A stretch of 20,305 nucleotides of DNA, taken from positions 1-20,305 of the forward strand of contig JBJETQ010000023.1 in NCBI GenBank assembly GCA_051883395.1, in the 5' to 3' direction. A program made the position numbers and the translations under genes. Shown one piece after another: positions 11,555-20,305 of the stretch. Within the stretch, counting starts at the first letter, position 1. Every line of letters starts with the position of its first letter. The stretch comes from HGM11368 sp051883395. Lineage in GTDB: Bacteria > Bacillota > Clostridia > Christensenellales > UBA3700. The notes under the pieces were generated by a model that was not told where the DNA came from, did no database searches, and worked only from the letters and a program-made list of their open reading frames with translations.

Positions 11555-14500
11555 ATGATAAATCTTATTCTTACGCCTGTTTTGACAAGCGAGCCGATTC
11601 TCCAAAAAATCAAAAATAATTTTGACGGCAAGTCAAGACACTTGCTCATCGTACCCGACAGGTTTACTTTGTCATACGAAAAATCTGCAATAGATTATCT
11701 CGGCAGCGGAGAAACGGAAGAAAAACAGGCTTTGGAGTATCTTGGTATCAAGGGTAGTTTTGAACTGGAAGTTGCGAGTTTTTCCAAACTCGCAGATAGA
11801 TTTTTGCAGCGCAGAGCGCTGAAACTTCTCGACAAACAATCAGAAATAATGTTGCTTCGTAAGGTTATCGAAGAAAACAAATCTCAGCTTGTTTGTTTTG
11901 GACGGGCGGTAAGACAAGCGGGTTTTGCCGAAGAAATGTACGCAGCAATATCGCAGATAAGAAACAGCGGCGTAAAGGCAGAACAATTGGAGACGATGCA
12001 GGCTTCTCTTGACGCAAAGACAGCCGCCAAAACCCACGACGTCGCTCTGTTGTACGCTCGTTACGTGCAGGCGTTGCAGGAGAGATACGTGGACGGCACG
12101 AGCAAATTGCAGGCGTTTGCCGACGGAGTGGAAGGCAGCGAACTGGCTGATTATCATATATATCTGACCGATTTTACTTCGCTTACGAGAGTTGAAAAGG
12201 ATATTGTGCAGGCCATGATGAAGACGGCTTTGTCATTTGACGCATGTCTGTTGGCTTCACGTGCCGACAATTCTTTTATTTATCCCAATTCTATGGTAGA
12301 CGACTTTGTCGCTATGGCGCACAATGCTAACCAGACAGTCAATTTTGAGCATTTCAGGGCAAATTTGGGCGGCGATTTTGAAATGCTTAAAAACAAACTT
12401 TTTAGTTGCGAAAAACCAAAAGAGCCAAGTCAGGCAGGACAGGTAGAAATCTGCGTCGCCGAAAGCGTGGAAGAAGAAATAAAAAACGTTGCCAGAAAAA
12501 TAAACTCCTTGATAAGACAAGGCGGCGTGAGATATAAGGATATTGCGATAGTTTGTTGCGATTTTGCAGCTTACGGCGACGAAATATACAAAATTTTTGA
12601 CGATTTTGACATATCGTATTATTGCGACGTCAAAACGCCGCTTATGACTCAGGCATTGACAAAGACTTTGTCTTGCGCAATCAAGGCAGTTTTGGGTAGA
12701 TGGGGTCAGAGTGAAGTAATAGCTTTTGCAAAAAGTCCGTTGTCGGGTTTAGATTATGACGACGTATGTATATTTGAAAATTACTGTCTTGAAAGGGGCG
12801 TTGAATACGGTAAATTTTTCGTAGGCTTTGACGGAGACGACGAAGATACGTTGACAGCCGAAAAGGTAAGGCAGAGCGTATGCGATATGCTCCAAAACCT
12901 TAAATGCGACGTATTTACCGTTGAACAAGCCAGCGCAAGTATCGACCAATTTATGACGGCTTTGTCGCTGGAAGAAAAGAATCAAGCCTTTGCCGAAAAA
13001 CAAAAACAACTGGGGCTGGACGCAGAATCGGCAGTAACTTTGCAATGCTATGACAAAATAAAACGCATATTGGAACAGGCAGTAGGCGTAATGGGAAATA
13101 CTCCGATAAATATGGATGAGTTTTTCGGCATTTTCAACAGCGCCGTGGCAAGTGTGGACGTCAGCACCGCACCGCTGTTTATCGACAGCGTTTTTGTAGG
13201 TGAGATGACGGCGTCAAGATTTGAAAACGTAAAATATATGTTTGTTGTGGGAGCAAACGAAAACGTCTTTCCTGCACAGAGCGGGGACAACGGAATTGTG
13301 TCCGAGAGAGAAGCGATGGCATGGGCAAAAAACGGCGTTGTGGTAGAACCTGACGTCAAGGCTCGCAACAGAATGCAAAAGCTCAACGTTCTCACAACTA
13401 TTCTCAAAGCCGAGAAAAAATTATATCTCAGCTATTCTCTCAAAGACTATCTTATGCAACCGTGCGCTTCCGGTTCGACCATAGATTACGTGCGTGAATT
13501 GTGCGGAGTAGAAATCAACAGAGCCGACGACCCGACAGACCTGTGGGACGAAAGCCAGGTGGCGCAATACGTATCGTCCGACGGCAACGTGCTGAACGAG
13601 CTGATAGAACTTGTCAATCTCGTCAAGAACAATATGTGGGGCAATACCGACGAACAACTTGATGCTTTGGACAAGGTCTATACTTTGGCTTGCAAGCGAT
13701 ACGGACGAGACTACGTGGACTCAATCGTGGACTGTGATTACAAAAAGCAATGGAATGCCGGTACGCAGGGGCTTGCATGGAAGGACGGCTGTTCGTCGGC
13801 AAGCCAGTTCGAATGTTATTTCAACTGTCCGTTCAAGCATTTTCTCAATTATATCGTGAGAGTAAAGAGAAGGGCGGAAGCAAAGCTCGAAGTGTCAGAT
13901 TTGGGTACTTATCTGCACTCGATAGCAGAAAGATATTTTACCGACCCTAAGTGTTGCGACTATACTCCTGAACAACAAAAAACCATTGTCGACGAAATTT
14001 TTAGGAAGATGTGCGACGAAAACAAAAAACTCGCCATTCTTATTTCGCAGCCTACGGGCAAAAGCCTTCAATCTAAGATTACGTCAAGGGCTTGCTTTAT
14101 GATACAGCGACTCACTCAAAAAATGAAATTTACCAAGTTCCGTCCTTTTGCTTGCGAGAAGAAATTCGGGTTTTCCTATGATGAAGACCTGCCACCAGTT
14201 GAAATTGACAACGGCAACAGAATTATCAACATCAAGGGTGTGATAGACAGAATTGATACATACAAGGATAAGTTCTTTGTAATCGACTACAAGTCAAAAT
14301 CGAAGATTGACTTTAAGGTGAAGAACATATTGTTCGGAGATCGTATTCAGATGTTGATTTACATTATGGCAGTAGCGTCGCAGAAAGATTTTACCCCTGC
14401 GGGAATGTTTTACGTACTTATGAATGATAAATATCTCAATCCGCAGGACGATGCGGAAAAGAGATTCAGGTACTTCGGTTACGTGGACGCCAATGTCGAC

Positions 14501-14857
14501 AACGTCGGTGATTTTGACAGCAGATTGGACGGCGACGTCAACGCCAAGAGCGATTTGTACGATTTGAGAAAGAAAATCAGCGCCAAGGGCAGCAGACTAG
14601 AAGGAAGCATTATGACCGGCGACGATATATTGTCGGCGTGCGGTTACGTCAAAAAACTTATGCAGAAAGCCGCCAAGGAAATTGACGAAGGATATATTCA
14701 GCCAAAGCCTATAAAGGACGGGTGCAAATTTTGCGAATATAAAAATATTTGCGGAATAGATGAAAGCGAGCAGAGCGAAAGAAAATTTGCGGCATACAGC
14801 GTGTCGAAAATGAGAGAACAGATAGAAAAAAGCCAAGCGGGAGAAGACAATGATTGA
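11555..14857 (+). CDS. addB: ATP-dependent helicase/nuclease subunit B (AddB)
   Basis: AddB pairs with AddA to process double-strand breaks for RecA loading and contributes one nuclease domain and Chi recognition. The 1100-residue product ends with the AddB nuclease and iron-sulfur region. It has Cys758 in NCPFKHF, His in LGTYLHSIAERYF, GVIDRID (Asp898), VIDYKSKSK (Asp911, Lys913), Gln in QMLIYIMA, and C-x2-C-x5-C (Cys1057, 1060, 1066). Cys758 with the last three would hold the 4Fe-4S cluster. The N terminus aligns with AddB only after the first strand. The Walker A segment of the Bacillus subtilis protein (GRSGSGKT) is replaced by LTPVLTSEPI, and the VPD motif that follows is present. No ribosome binding site is seen. 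It overlaps addA by 8 nt. Confidence 0.94.
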   Translation: MINLILTPVLTSEPILQKIKNNFDGKSRHLLIVPDRFTLSYEKSAIDYLGSGETEEKQALEYLGIKGSFELEVASFSKLADRFLQRRALKLLDKQSEIMLLRKVIEENKSQLVCFGRAVRQAGFAEEMYAAISQIRNSGVKAEQLETMQASLDAKTAAKTHDVALLYARYVQALQERYVDGTSKLQAFADGVEGSELADYHIYLTDFTSLTRVEKDIVQAMMKTALSFDACLLASRADNSFIYPNSMVDDFVAMAHNANQTVNFEHFRANLGGDFEMLKNKLFSCEKPKEPSQAGQVEICVAESVEEEIKNVARKINSLIRQGGVRYKDIAIVCCDFAAYGDEIYKIFDDFDISYYCDVKTPLMTQALTKTLSCAIKAVLGRWGQSEVIAFAKSPLSGLDYDDVCIFENYCLERGVEYGKFFVGFDGDDEDTLTAEKVRQSVCDMLQNLKCDVFTVEQASASIDQFMTALSLEEKNQAFAEKQKQLGLDAESAVTLQCYDKIKRILEQAVGVMGNTPINMDEFFGIFNSAVASVDVSTAPLFIDSVFVGEMTASRFENVKYMFVVGANENVFPAQSGDNGIVSEREAMAWAKNGVVVEPDVKARNRMQKLNVLTTILKAEKKLYLSYSLKDYLMQPCASGSTIDYVRELCGVEINRADDPTDLWDESQVAQYVSSDGNVLNELIELVNLVKNNMWGNTDEQLDALDKVYTLACKRYGRDYVDSIVDCDYKKQWNAGTQGLAWKDGCSSASQFECYFNCPFKHFLNYIVRVKRRAEAKLEVSDLGTYLHSIAERYFTDPKCCDYTPEQQKTIVDEIFRKMCDENKKLAILISQPTGKSLQSKITSRACFMIQRLTQKMKFTKFRPFACEKKFGFSYDEDLPPVEIDNGNRIINIKGVIDRIDTYKDKFFVIDYKSKSKIDFKVKNILFGDRIQMLIYIMAVASQKDFTPAGMFYVLMNDKYLNPQDDAEKRFRYFGYVDANVDNVGDFDSRLDGDVNAKSDLYDLRKKISAKGSRLEGSIMTGDDILSACGYVKKLMQKAAKEIDEGYIQPKPIKDGCKFCEYKNICGIDESEQSERKFAAYSVSKMREQIEKSQAGEDND

Positions 14858-17800
14858 GTGGAGCAGTCAACAAATAGGAGTAATCAACAGCCGTGATAAC
14901 AATACTTTGGTTGCCGCTTCGGCAGGCAGCGGAAAGACGACGGTTATGCTGGAAAGATTGTTACGAATTATTACGGGCGACAATTTTGAAAAAGAATGCA
15001 TACCCGTAAAAAATATCGTTGTCGTAACTTTTAATACCAGCGTTGCACAGGAACTGAGAACCAAAATTGCCAGAAAATTGAAAGAGCAACTCGATATGAC
15101 GTCGGACAGCCGACACAGAGCGTATCTGAGAGAACAAATAGAAGATATTGCGGTAGCCGATATATCGACGATGCACGCTTTGTGCGGAAATATAGTAAGA
15201 CAAAATTTTGAAGCCGTCGGGGTTGACCCTGCGTTTTCTCTTGTGGACGAAGAAGGAAAAAACGCAATGTTCGACAAAGCGGTAGAAGATAATCTCAAAA
15301 AGTACCGTTCGGATTTTTCTTTGGCATTTGAAAATTTCAACAGATATTGCACAGAGTATGAGTTTAAGGAAACAATCAAAAAGTTCTATGAGTTTGTTGT
15401 GGCTCAGCCCGACAGAGAAAGTTATCTTGACCGTACGTCTTTGCTATGTACTTCTTCAAATCTCGATGAAAACGAATTGATATGCAAATACGTGGACAAG
15501 TTGTATGCAAGTCTTCAAAATCTTGTCGGGCAAGCTGAACAAGTTCGTGCAGAATGCAAGGCGGCGGCATACGACGAAGCGGTAGAATTGTGCGACAATC
15601 TGATAAACGAGATAGGCAATATTGCACGTTTTACAAATTTCAGTCAACTTCTCAAAGTATGTCCTATCCAAATCGATATCATCAAGCCTAGGCGAAATAA
15701 AAAAGACGACGAAGCAATAATAGCGGCAAAGGAGTCGTATCTCAATCTGGCGGAGCATTGCGCCGAAGTGATTGGTAAGATAAACGCTTATGGAGAAAAA
15801 GATTTTGACGCCCATGCAACAGCGGTAAGTAATTGCAACAAAACCATCAAAATTTTGTGCGATTTTACCAAAGACGTAATATCGTCCTATTCGGCTCAGA
15901 AACTGCAAGACGACAAGCTCGATTTCAACGATTTGGAGTATTACGCTATTCAGGCGTTGAAGAACGACGATATAGCGCAATCGTACAGACAAAAATATAA
16001 ATACGTTTGCGTGGACGAATATCAGGACATCAACGCCGTGCAGGAATATATACTCGGTCGTATTTCCAACGGAAACAATCTGTTTATGGTGGGAGATTCC
16101 AAGCAGAGCATCTATGCTTTTCGTCAGACAGACACGAATATCTTTTTGAATAAATTTGACGATTATCTGCAAGACGGCAAATTGGGAGAAGCTCATTATC
16201 TCAATGCCAATTATCGCAGCAGTAAGGAGATTTTGCAATTTGTCAATCTTTTGTTTGACGAGATTATGAGCAAAGATTTTGGCGGTGTCGATTACAAAAA
16301 TACCGCAAGGCTCGAACAGGGACAAACGGCCTATCTGCCTACTTGTGAAAATCCGGTACAGGTCGTATTGTTTGAGAGTCAACAATCGGACGTAGAGCAA
16401 GATTATTTTGGTGCGGACGGCGTATATAGCGTCAGAGACCACAATACCCAAATTGTTTCTGAAAGTAAAAACGAAGCGGTATGGATTGCAAAGAAGATAA
16501 ACGAGCTGGTAGAAAAAGGAACTATTTGTCAGATAGTGGACAATAAACCTGTGTCGAGAAAAATCGAATACAGGGATATAGCCATTTTGTTTGCAAGCAG
16601 AAACGAAGATACGCAGGAAGTGATGGATTGTCTGACAAATGCGGGGATTCCTGTCGACGGCTCAAACGCAATAAAAAAAGACGTAGACGCCGCTCTCAGA
16701 CAGCTAGTTGACTTGCTCAAAGTTTTGGACAATAGTCGTCAGGATATTGCGTTGGTGTCGGTTATGTCGGGATTTTTCGGCGGGTTCAGCTTTGGAGAAA
16801 TTGCCGACGTAAGACGAATGGGAGAACAACAGACAGGCAAATCAGCCGGTAGTGTTTACTTTTTCCAATATGCCTATGCCGTGTCAGAAACTCAATCTCA
16901 GCTCGGCAAAAAAGTCAAAGCATTCTTTGATTTTCTGGACAAGTATCGCACGATACAAGCGTCTCTTTCAGTATCGAGATTGATGAAAAAGATTATTTTC
17001 GATACAAATTACGACCAATATATTTTGATGAAAGAAGGCGGCAGACAGGAATACGAGCGTCTGATGGCATACGTGCGTGCATTGAAAGGTAAAAGTTATG
17101 ACAAGAGCCTTTGCGATTTTTTGCTTATGGCGGACAAACTCGCTACGACGGGAGACGCAGGTGCTACTCAAACCAACGAAAACTGCGTCAAAATGACGAC
17201 TATGCACGCTTCAAAAGGGTTGGAATATCCGGTCGTATTTGCTATCAATATGGACAAGTCATTTAGAAAGGACCATGCCAACCAGAAATTTTTGATGGAC
17301 AAGCGTTACGGCGTGGCAATGAAAAGTCTGGACGAAGCCGAAGGCGTAGCCTACGACAACGTGGCGTTGGACGCAATGATAGATTACAAAGACAGGTGCA
17401 GTAGAGAAGAAAAAATGAGATTGCTGTACGTCGCCCTTACAAGAGCAAAAAATATGCTTTTCGTTACCGCAACGGTCAATTCTTTTGACAAGCCGATACC
17501 GATTGTGCAGCCCGAAGAATCAAAAAGTTCGTTACAATGGATAGTTTATGCGGCAGACAAAAACGCTGCATTCGGACAAAAATATATTATACGGCAGGAC
17601 GTAGAGATAGTCGAAAGCCAAAAGAAAAACAATTCTTTGAAATTCCGTTTGTTGAGCGATGAACAAATCGAAGATTTTGAAAGAGCTTTGACGATAGATT
17701 ACCCGTATAAAGAAAGCAGAAATTTAGGTATAAAACATACGGTAACGGCAATAAATAATATAGTCGCAGGCGGTTTTGACAACGAAGAATATAGCAAAGT

Positions 17801-18305
17801 AGGAGAAATAGGCAAAAATCAAGTAGGTACTGCATTGCATAAAGCAATGGAATTGATTGACCTGGAAATTGACAGCATACAGGAAGTGGAAAGTTTTCTT
17901 GATAATTTGGTAGAAAACGATCAACTGAGCGCAGAGCAGAGAAAACTTATCGATCCGCAAGTAATCGTCAAGTGTCTGCAAACTCCTACAATCGCCAAAG
18001 CCAGACAGTACAAACATTATCGAGAAAAGAAATTCGTGTTGAATATTCCTGCTATGGAAGTTCTGCCGGGTGTAAGTTGCGACGATAAAATTTTGTTGCA
18101 AGGTACCATAGACTTATTGATTGAGTTGCCTGACGGTTATATCGTCGCCGATTTTAAATATAGCGGCAAAAGCGACGAAGACATTAGGCGCAGTTATGCC
18201 AAACAGTTGGATTTATACAAGCTGGCTGTGGAGAGTTGCAGTAACAAAAAAGTTCTTGAAAAAGTTATCGTCGTGATAGGGGACAGTCGGGAGATAAAAA
18301 TGTAA
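14850..18305 (+). CDS. addA: ATP-dependent helicase/nuclease subunit A (AddA)
   Basis: AddA is the motor and second nuclease of the AddAB complex. The 1151-residue product, somewhat shorter than the Bacillus subtilis protein (about 1230), has complete UvrD-type helicase motifs. These are a Q motif, Walker A ASAGSGKTT (24-31 region, Lys29), Walker B VDEYQD (Asp389, Glu390), GDSKQSIYAFR, TMHASKGLEYPVV and LLYVALTRAK. The C-terminal nuclease has GTALHKAMELID, GTIDLLI (Asp1088), VADFKYSGK (Asp1101, Lys1103) and the Gln of AKQLDLYK. Motif Ia reads TFNTSVAQELRTKI instead of the usual TFTNAAAxEM. GGGAG (14839-14843) inside addB lies 6 nt before the ATG, and the 8-nt overlap indicates translational coupling. 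Confidence 0.97.
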   Translation: MIEWSSQQIGVINSRDNNTLVAASAGSGKTTVMLERLLRIITGDNFEKECIPVKNIVVVTFNTSVAQELRTKIARKLKEQLDMTSDSRHRAYLREQIEDIAVADISTMHALCGNIVRQNFEAVGVDPAFSLVDEEGKNAMFDKAVEDNLKKYRSDFSLAFENFNRYCTEYEFKETIKKFYEFVVAQPDRESYLDRTSLLCTSSNLDENELICKYVDKLYASLQNLVGQAEQVRAECKAAAYDEAVELCDNLINEIGNIARFTNFSQLLKVCPIQIDIIKPRRNKKDDEAIIAAKESYLNLAEHCAEVIGKINAYGEKDFDAHATAVSNCNKTIKILCDFTKDVISSYSAQKLQDDKLDFNDLEYYAIQALKNDDIAQSYRQKYKYVCVDEYQDINAVQEYILGRISNGNNLFMVGDSKQSIYAFRQTDTNIFLNKFDDYLQDGKLGEAHYLNANYRSSKEILQFVNLLFDEIMSKDFGGVDYKNTARLEQGQTAYLPTCENPVQVVLFESQQSDVEQDYFGADGVYSVRDHNTQIVSESKNEAVWIAKKINELVEKGTICQIVDNKPVSRKIEYRDIAILFASRNEDTQEVMDCLTNAGIPVDGSNAIKKDVDAALRQLVDLLKVLDNSRQDIALVSVMSGFFGGFSFGEIADVRRMGEQQTGKSAGSVYFFQYAYAVSETQSQLGKKVKAFFDFLDKYRTIQASLSVSRLMKKIIFDTNYDQYILMKEGGRQEYERLMAYVRALKGKSYDKSLCDFLLMADKLATTGDAGATQTNENCVKMTTMHASKGLEYPVVFAINMDKSFRKDHANQKFLMDKRYGVAMKSLDEAEGVAYDNVALDAMIDYKDRCSREEKMRLLYVALTRAKNMLFVTATVNSFDKPIPIVQPEESKSSLQWIVYAADKNAAFGQKYIIRQDVEIVESQKKNNSLKFRLLSDEQIEDFERALTIDYPYKESRNLGIKHTVTAINNIVAGGFDNEEYSKVGEIGKNQVGTALHKAMELIDLEIDSIQEVESFLDNLVENDQLSAEQRKLIDPQVIVKCLQTPTIAKARQYKHYREKKFVLNIPAMEVLPGVSCDDKILLQGTIDLLIELPDGYIVADFKYSGKSDEDIRRSYAKQLDLYKLAVESCSNKKVLEKVIVVIGDSREIKM

Positions 18306-18343
18306 GATGTATAAAGACGTTACATACTTTTAGGAGGGGCGTA

Positions 18344-19171
18344 ATGTCTTTATTACTTTTGATTACCAATTTATTGAGTTGGGTGGCAGACCAGCTGACT
18401 ATCAAGATGATTGTATTGGGTGCTGCCGCAATTATCGTATTGTTGTCGCTTATCGAAACGGCAATTATCTCTTGTCGCAACAAAAACGGCAAAATCTATC
18501 GTACCGTAAAAGCGCATATCCGTAAAAACGGAGAAATCGACGAACTCAAAATAGGCAAATTCGTCAAATCAGTAGGCAAAAAGTTTCCTAAGAAGGAAAG
18601 AAAACTTCTCAAACTCTATATGATGAGTGGCGAAGCTTACAATGCTTCCACGTTGCCGCTTGCTATATCTGAAATGGCAACAAAAAAGGCTAAATCGCCA
18701 AAACTTACGTTCAGGGCGGGGGTTGCGGTTATTTTTGTAGCTCAATCGCTTTTGCTGATTGCAGGAGAAACGTGGGCCACCGTATTCGTAATTTCAGCGC
18801 TCTTTGCCGCTCTGTTGGGGTTGCTTTGCCTTATAGGCGCCGCAATCAGGGGAGTTGCGGCTTGCGTCAACGAAAGCAACGGCAAAAAACTTGAAAAACT
18901 TATGTCCAGATATATCGTTGTTGGCAGGGGAAGACTCGCTCCCGTTGTTGATTTGAGCAAACTCGATTGCAAATTGAGCGGCAGCGGCGTCAGCAGCGTC
19001 AACAAACTCACCCAAAGCTTAGACAGCTTTGTCGATAGTTGTCCCGACAAATCGATAGCGCAGATAGTGGAGCAAGGATTGAATAATTGCAACTTTGGAA
19101 AAGAGCTTACAGCACAGGAAAAAGACTATTTTGACAGAGCTATGCAAAGACTGAAAAATTTTTGCTCTTAA
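18344..19171 (+). CDS. Hypothetical membrane protein downstream of addA
   Basis: I do not recognise a family for this 275-residue protein. It has an N-terminal hydrophobic region (about 2-13 and 19-42) and a basic cytosolic stretch (about 44-123, with KNGEIDELKIGKF and KKFPKKERKLLKLYMM). Two further membrane helices follow (about 124-141 and 144-168), then a C-terminal soluble part of about 100 residues ending in a charged helix. The net positive loop should lie in the cytoplasm. AGGAGG (18332-18337) precedes the ATG by 6 nt. It starts 38 nt after addA with no terminator between, so it is probably carried on the addBA transcript, but nothing in it suggests a DNA repair role. Confidence 0.8.
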   Translation: MSLLLLITNLLSWVADQLTIKMIVLGAAAIIVLLSLIETAIISCRNKNGKIYRTVKAHIRKNGEIDELKIGKFVKSVGKKFPKKERKLLKLYMMSGEAYNASTLPLAISEMATKKAKSPKLTFRAGVAVIFVAQSLLLIAGETWATVFVISALFAALLGLLCLIGAAIRGVAACVNESNGKKLEKLMSRYIVVGRGRLAPVVDLSKLDCKLSGSGVSSVNKLTQSLDSFVDSCPDKSIAQIVEQGLNNCNFGKELTAQEKDYFDRAMQRLKNFCS

Positions 19172-19176
19172 ATATC

Positions 19177-19205
19177 TTGCCAAAACCTTTTTTTTGGGGT
19201 ACAAT
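19177..19205 (+). promoter_or_regulatory. Promoter for corA
   Basis: TTGCCA (19177-19182, 5 of 6) and TACAAT (19200-19205, 5 of 6) are 17 nt apart. The spacer contains CCAAAA and TTTTGG, which can pair weakly, and a run of eight T residues, so the same stretch might also help end the upstream transcript; that second role is weakly supported. Confidence 0.6.
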
Positions 19206-19236
19206 GATTTTGCAATGCTAAAAAGGAGGTGTTCGT

Positions 19237-20202
19237 ATGATTGAAGTTTATAAGAGTGAACTTGACAACAACACGCTCACGACTTTGACGGAAGAGCAAT
19301 ACATGGCAGAGGGTTTCAGCCCAAAACATTGTTGGTTCAATCTCGTCAATCCGAGCGACAAAGAAGTTGCGTTTGTTGCTTCTCTTTGCGAAGTTGAAGA
19401 CGACGTTATCAAGGCGGCGCTCGACGACGAAGAACGTTCTCGTATCGAGAGCGAGGACGGACACCTTATGGTTTTGGTGGATATACCTGTTATAGAAGAA
19501 GAAGCCAATTATTATTCTTACTTTACAATCCCTCTCGGCACGATAATCAAAGATGATTTCGTCATCACCGTCAGCCTTAAAGAAACGACGATACTGAGAG
19601 ACTTTGTAAGAAGGAGAGTAAAGGGCTTTTCTACATACAAAAAGACTCGTTTTCTGTTTCAGATTCTCAACAACGTGGCCACCAAATACCTTGCATATCT
19701 TAAACAAATCGACAAGGCTTCCCAAAGAATTCAGAACGAACTTCACAAGTCTACCCGTAACAAAGAGCTTATCCAGATGCTTGATTTGGAAAACTCTCTC
19801 GTTTATTTTTCCACCAGCTTGTCAGGCAACGATGCGGTAATCAACAAGTTGCTCACTTCCAAGACGCTTGTCAAGATGTACGAAGAAGATCAGGATTTGC
19901 TCGAAGACGTTGCTATCGATACCAAGCAGGCGATTGAGATGTGTTCGATTTACAGAGACATTTTGTCGGGAACGATGGATGCCTATGCTTCTGTTATTTC
20001 CAACAATCTCAATATCGTGATGAAGGTCTTGACTTCCGTTACGCTCATCATATCTATTCCTACTTTGATAGCGTCGTTTTTCGGTATGAATACGGGAGTG
20101 CCTTTTGAAGGTAAGTCATGGGGCTTTTGGATAGTCGTCGGAATATCCGGTATAGTGTCGACTTTGCTTGCGCTTTATCTGAAAAAAAAGAAGTTACTTT
20201 GA
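19237..20202 (+). CDS. corA: CorA-family magnesium (divalent cation) transporter
   Basis: CorA proteins are pentameric membrane channels that take up Mg2+ (some carry Co2+ or Ni2+). The 321-residue product is typical in length. It has a large cytosolic N-terminal domain (1 to about 240) with long helices and acidic segments (VEDDVIKAALDDEERSRIES, EEDQDLLED). The two C-terminal membrane helices are at about 263-282 and 294-315. The family signature Gly-Met-Asn is at 283-285 (FFGMNTGVPFEGK), at the outer end of the first helix. The protein ends in a short lysine tail. AAGGAGGT (19223-19230) is 6 nt before the ATG, which has its own promoter. Ion specificity cannot be read from sequence; no Mg2+ riboswitch is seen in the short leader. 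Confidence 0.94.
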   Translation: MIEVYKSELDNNTLTTLTEEQYMAEGFSPKHCWFNLVNPSDKEVAFVASLCEVEDDVIKAALDDEERSRIESEDGHLMVLVDIPVIEEEANYYSYFTIPLGTIIKDDFVITVSLKETTILRDFVRRRVKGFSTYKKTRFLFQILNNVATKYLAYLKQIDKASQRIQNELHKSTRNKELIQMLDLENSLVYFSTSLSGNDAVINKLLTSKTLVKMYEEDQDLLEDVAIDTKQAIEMCSIYRDILSGTMDAYASVISNNLNIVMKVLTSVTLIISIPTLIASFFGMNTGVPFEGKSWGFWIVVGISGIVSTLLALYLKKKKLL

Positions 20203-20305
20203 CGGTTTAACAATAGCATTTTTGGGTTTTTCCGAGCATTTTCCATACGGTGAGAAAAAATAAAAAAAATGCAAAAAAATGTTTGACATTATATTTTATC
20301 AATGA
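20203..20305 (+). other. AT-rich tail after corA, with a -35-like hexamer at the window edge
   Basis: No gene is seen. Runs of A (20255-20277) and scattered T runs occur. GCATTTTT (20216-20223) could pair at a distance with AAAAAATGC (20264-20272), a weak terminator candidate. A perfect TTGACA sits at 20283-20288, with its 17-nt spacer ending exactly at the window edge, so a promoter for the next gene may begin here, its -10 box lying outside. Confidence 0.3.

Noticed and set aside
15456..16451. 331-codon open frame on the minus strand inside addA
   Set aside because: The plus strand here encodes conserved AddA sequence including the Walker B motif; the antisense translation shows no recognisable domain and is a by-product of codon use.
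19181..19196. CCAAAA/TTTTGG hairpin as terminator of the membrane protein gene
   Set aside because: The 6-bp stem is weak, and the stretch fits better as the spacer of the corA promoter; I list only the promoter.

Overview
The window looks like a chromosomal segment of a low-to-moderate GC Bacillota, most likely an uncultured Clostridia lineage. The reasons are the secE/nusG-type ribosomal protein cluster with a Firmicutes-style L10 leader, AddA/AddB instead of RecBCD, a SpoIIQ-like LytM protein next to a YwmB-like protein (sporulation context), DUF975 and DUF1540 proteins, and strong AGGAGG ribosome binding sites. The taxonomic call is an inference from gene content. I see no phage, IS element, CRISPR array, rRNA or tRNA gene.

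Layout: (1) 1-2700 holds the end of nusG, then rplK-rplA, a new promoter with an L10 leader and attenuator-like hairpin, then rplJ-rplL and a strong terminator. rpoB/rpoC, which usually follow rplL, are absent. (2) 2740-4140 is a cytoplasmic-type sulfatase preceded by a perfect inverted repeat. (3) 4155-4850 (minus) is a DUF975 membrane protein, facing the sulfatase across a shared terminator. (4) 5034-7389 holds two consecutive full-length enzyme homologues whose key residues are missing: a HisC-fold aminotransferase lacking the PLP lysine, and an AraM/glycerol-1-phosphate-dehydrogenase-like protein apparently lacking metal ligands. (5) 7496-8600 is a YwmB-like secreted protein plus a SpoIIQ-like M23 protein with intact zinc ligands. 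(6) 8669-8983 (minus) is a small protein with two DUF1540-type cysteine clusters. (7) 9090-9536 is rplI. (8) 9564-10508 (minus) is an unrecognised 314-residue protein. (9) 10640-11467 (minus) is a lipoprotein. (10) 11555-18305 is addB-addA. (11) 18344-19171 is an unrecognised membrane protein. (12) 19237-20202 is a CorA-type magnesium transporter.

How it fits together: the first part is core translation machinery under L10 autoregulation. The rest is a series of short housekeeping transcription units separated by clear intrinsic terminators, with convergent pairs sharing a hairpin. Several promoters with 16-17 nt spacing can be read by eye. The two divergent promoters between the lipoprotein and addB place the -10 box 6 nt before each ATG with no ribosome binding site, so both mRNAs may be leaderless. 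The most unusual content is the pair of apparently inactive enzyme homologues at 5034-7389.
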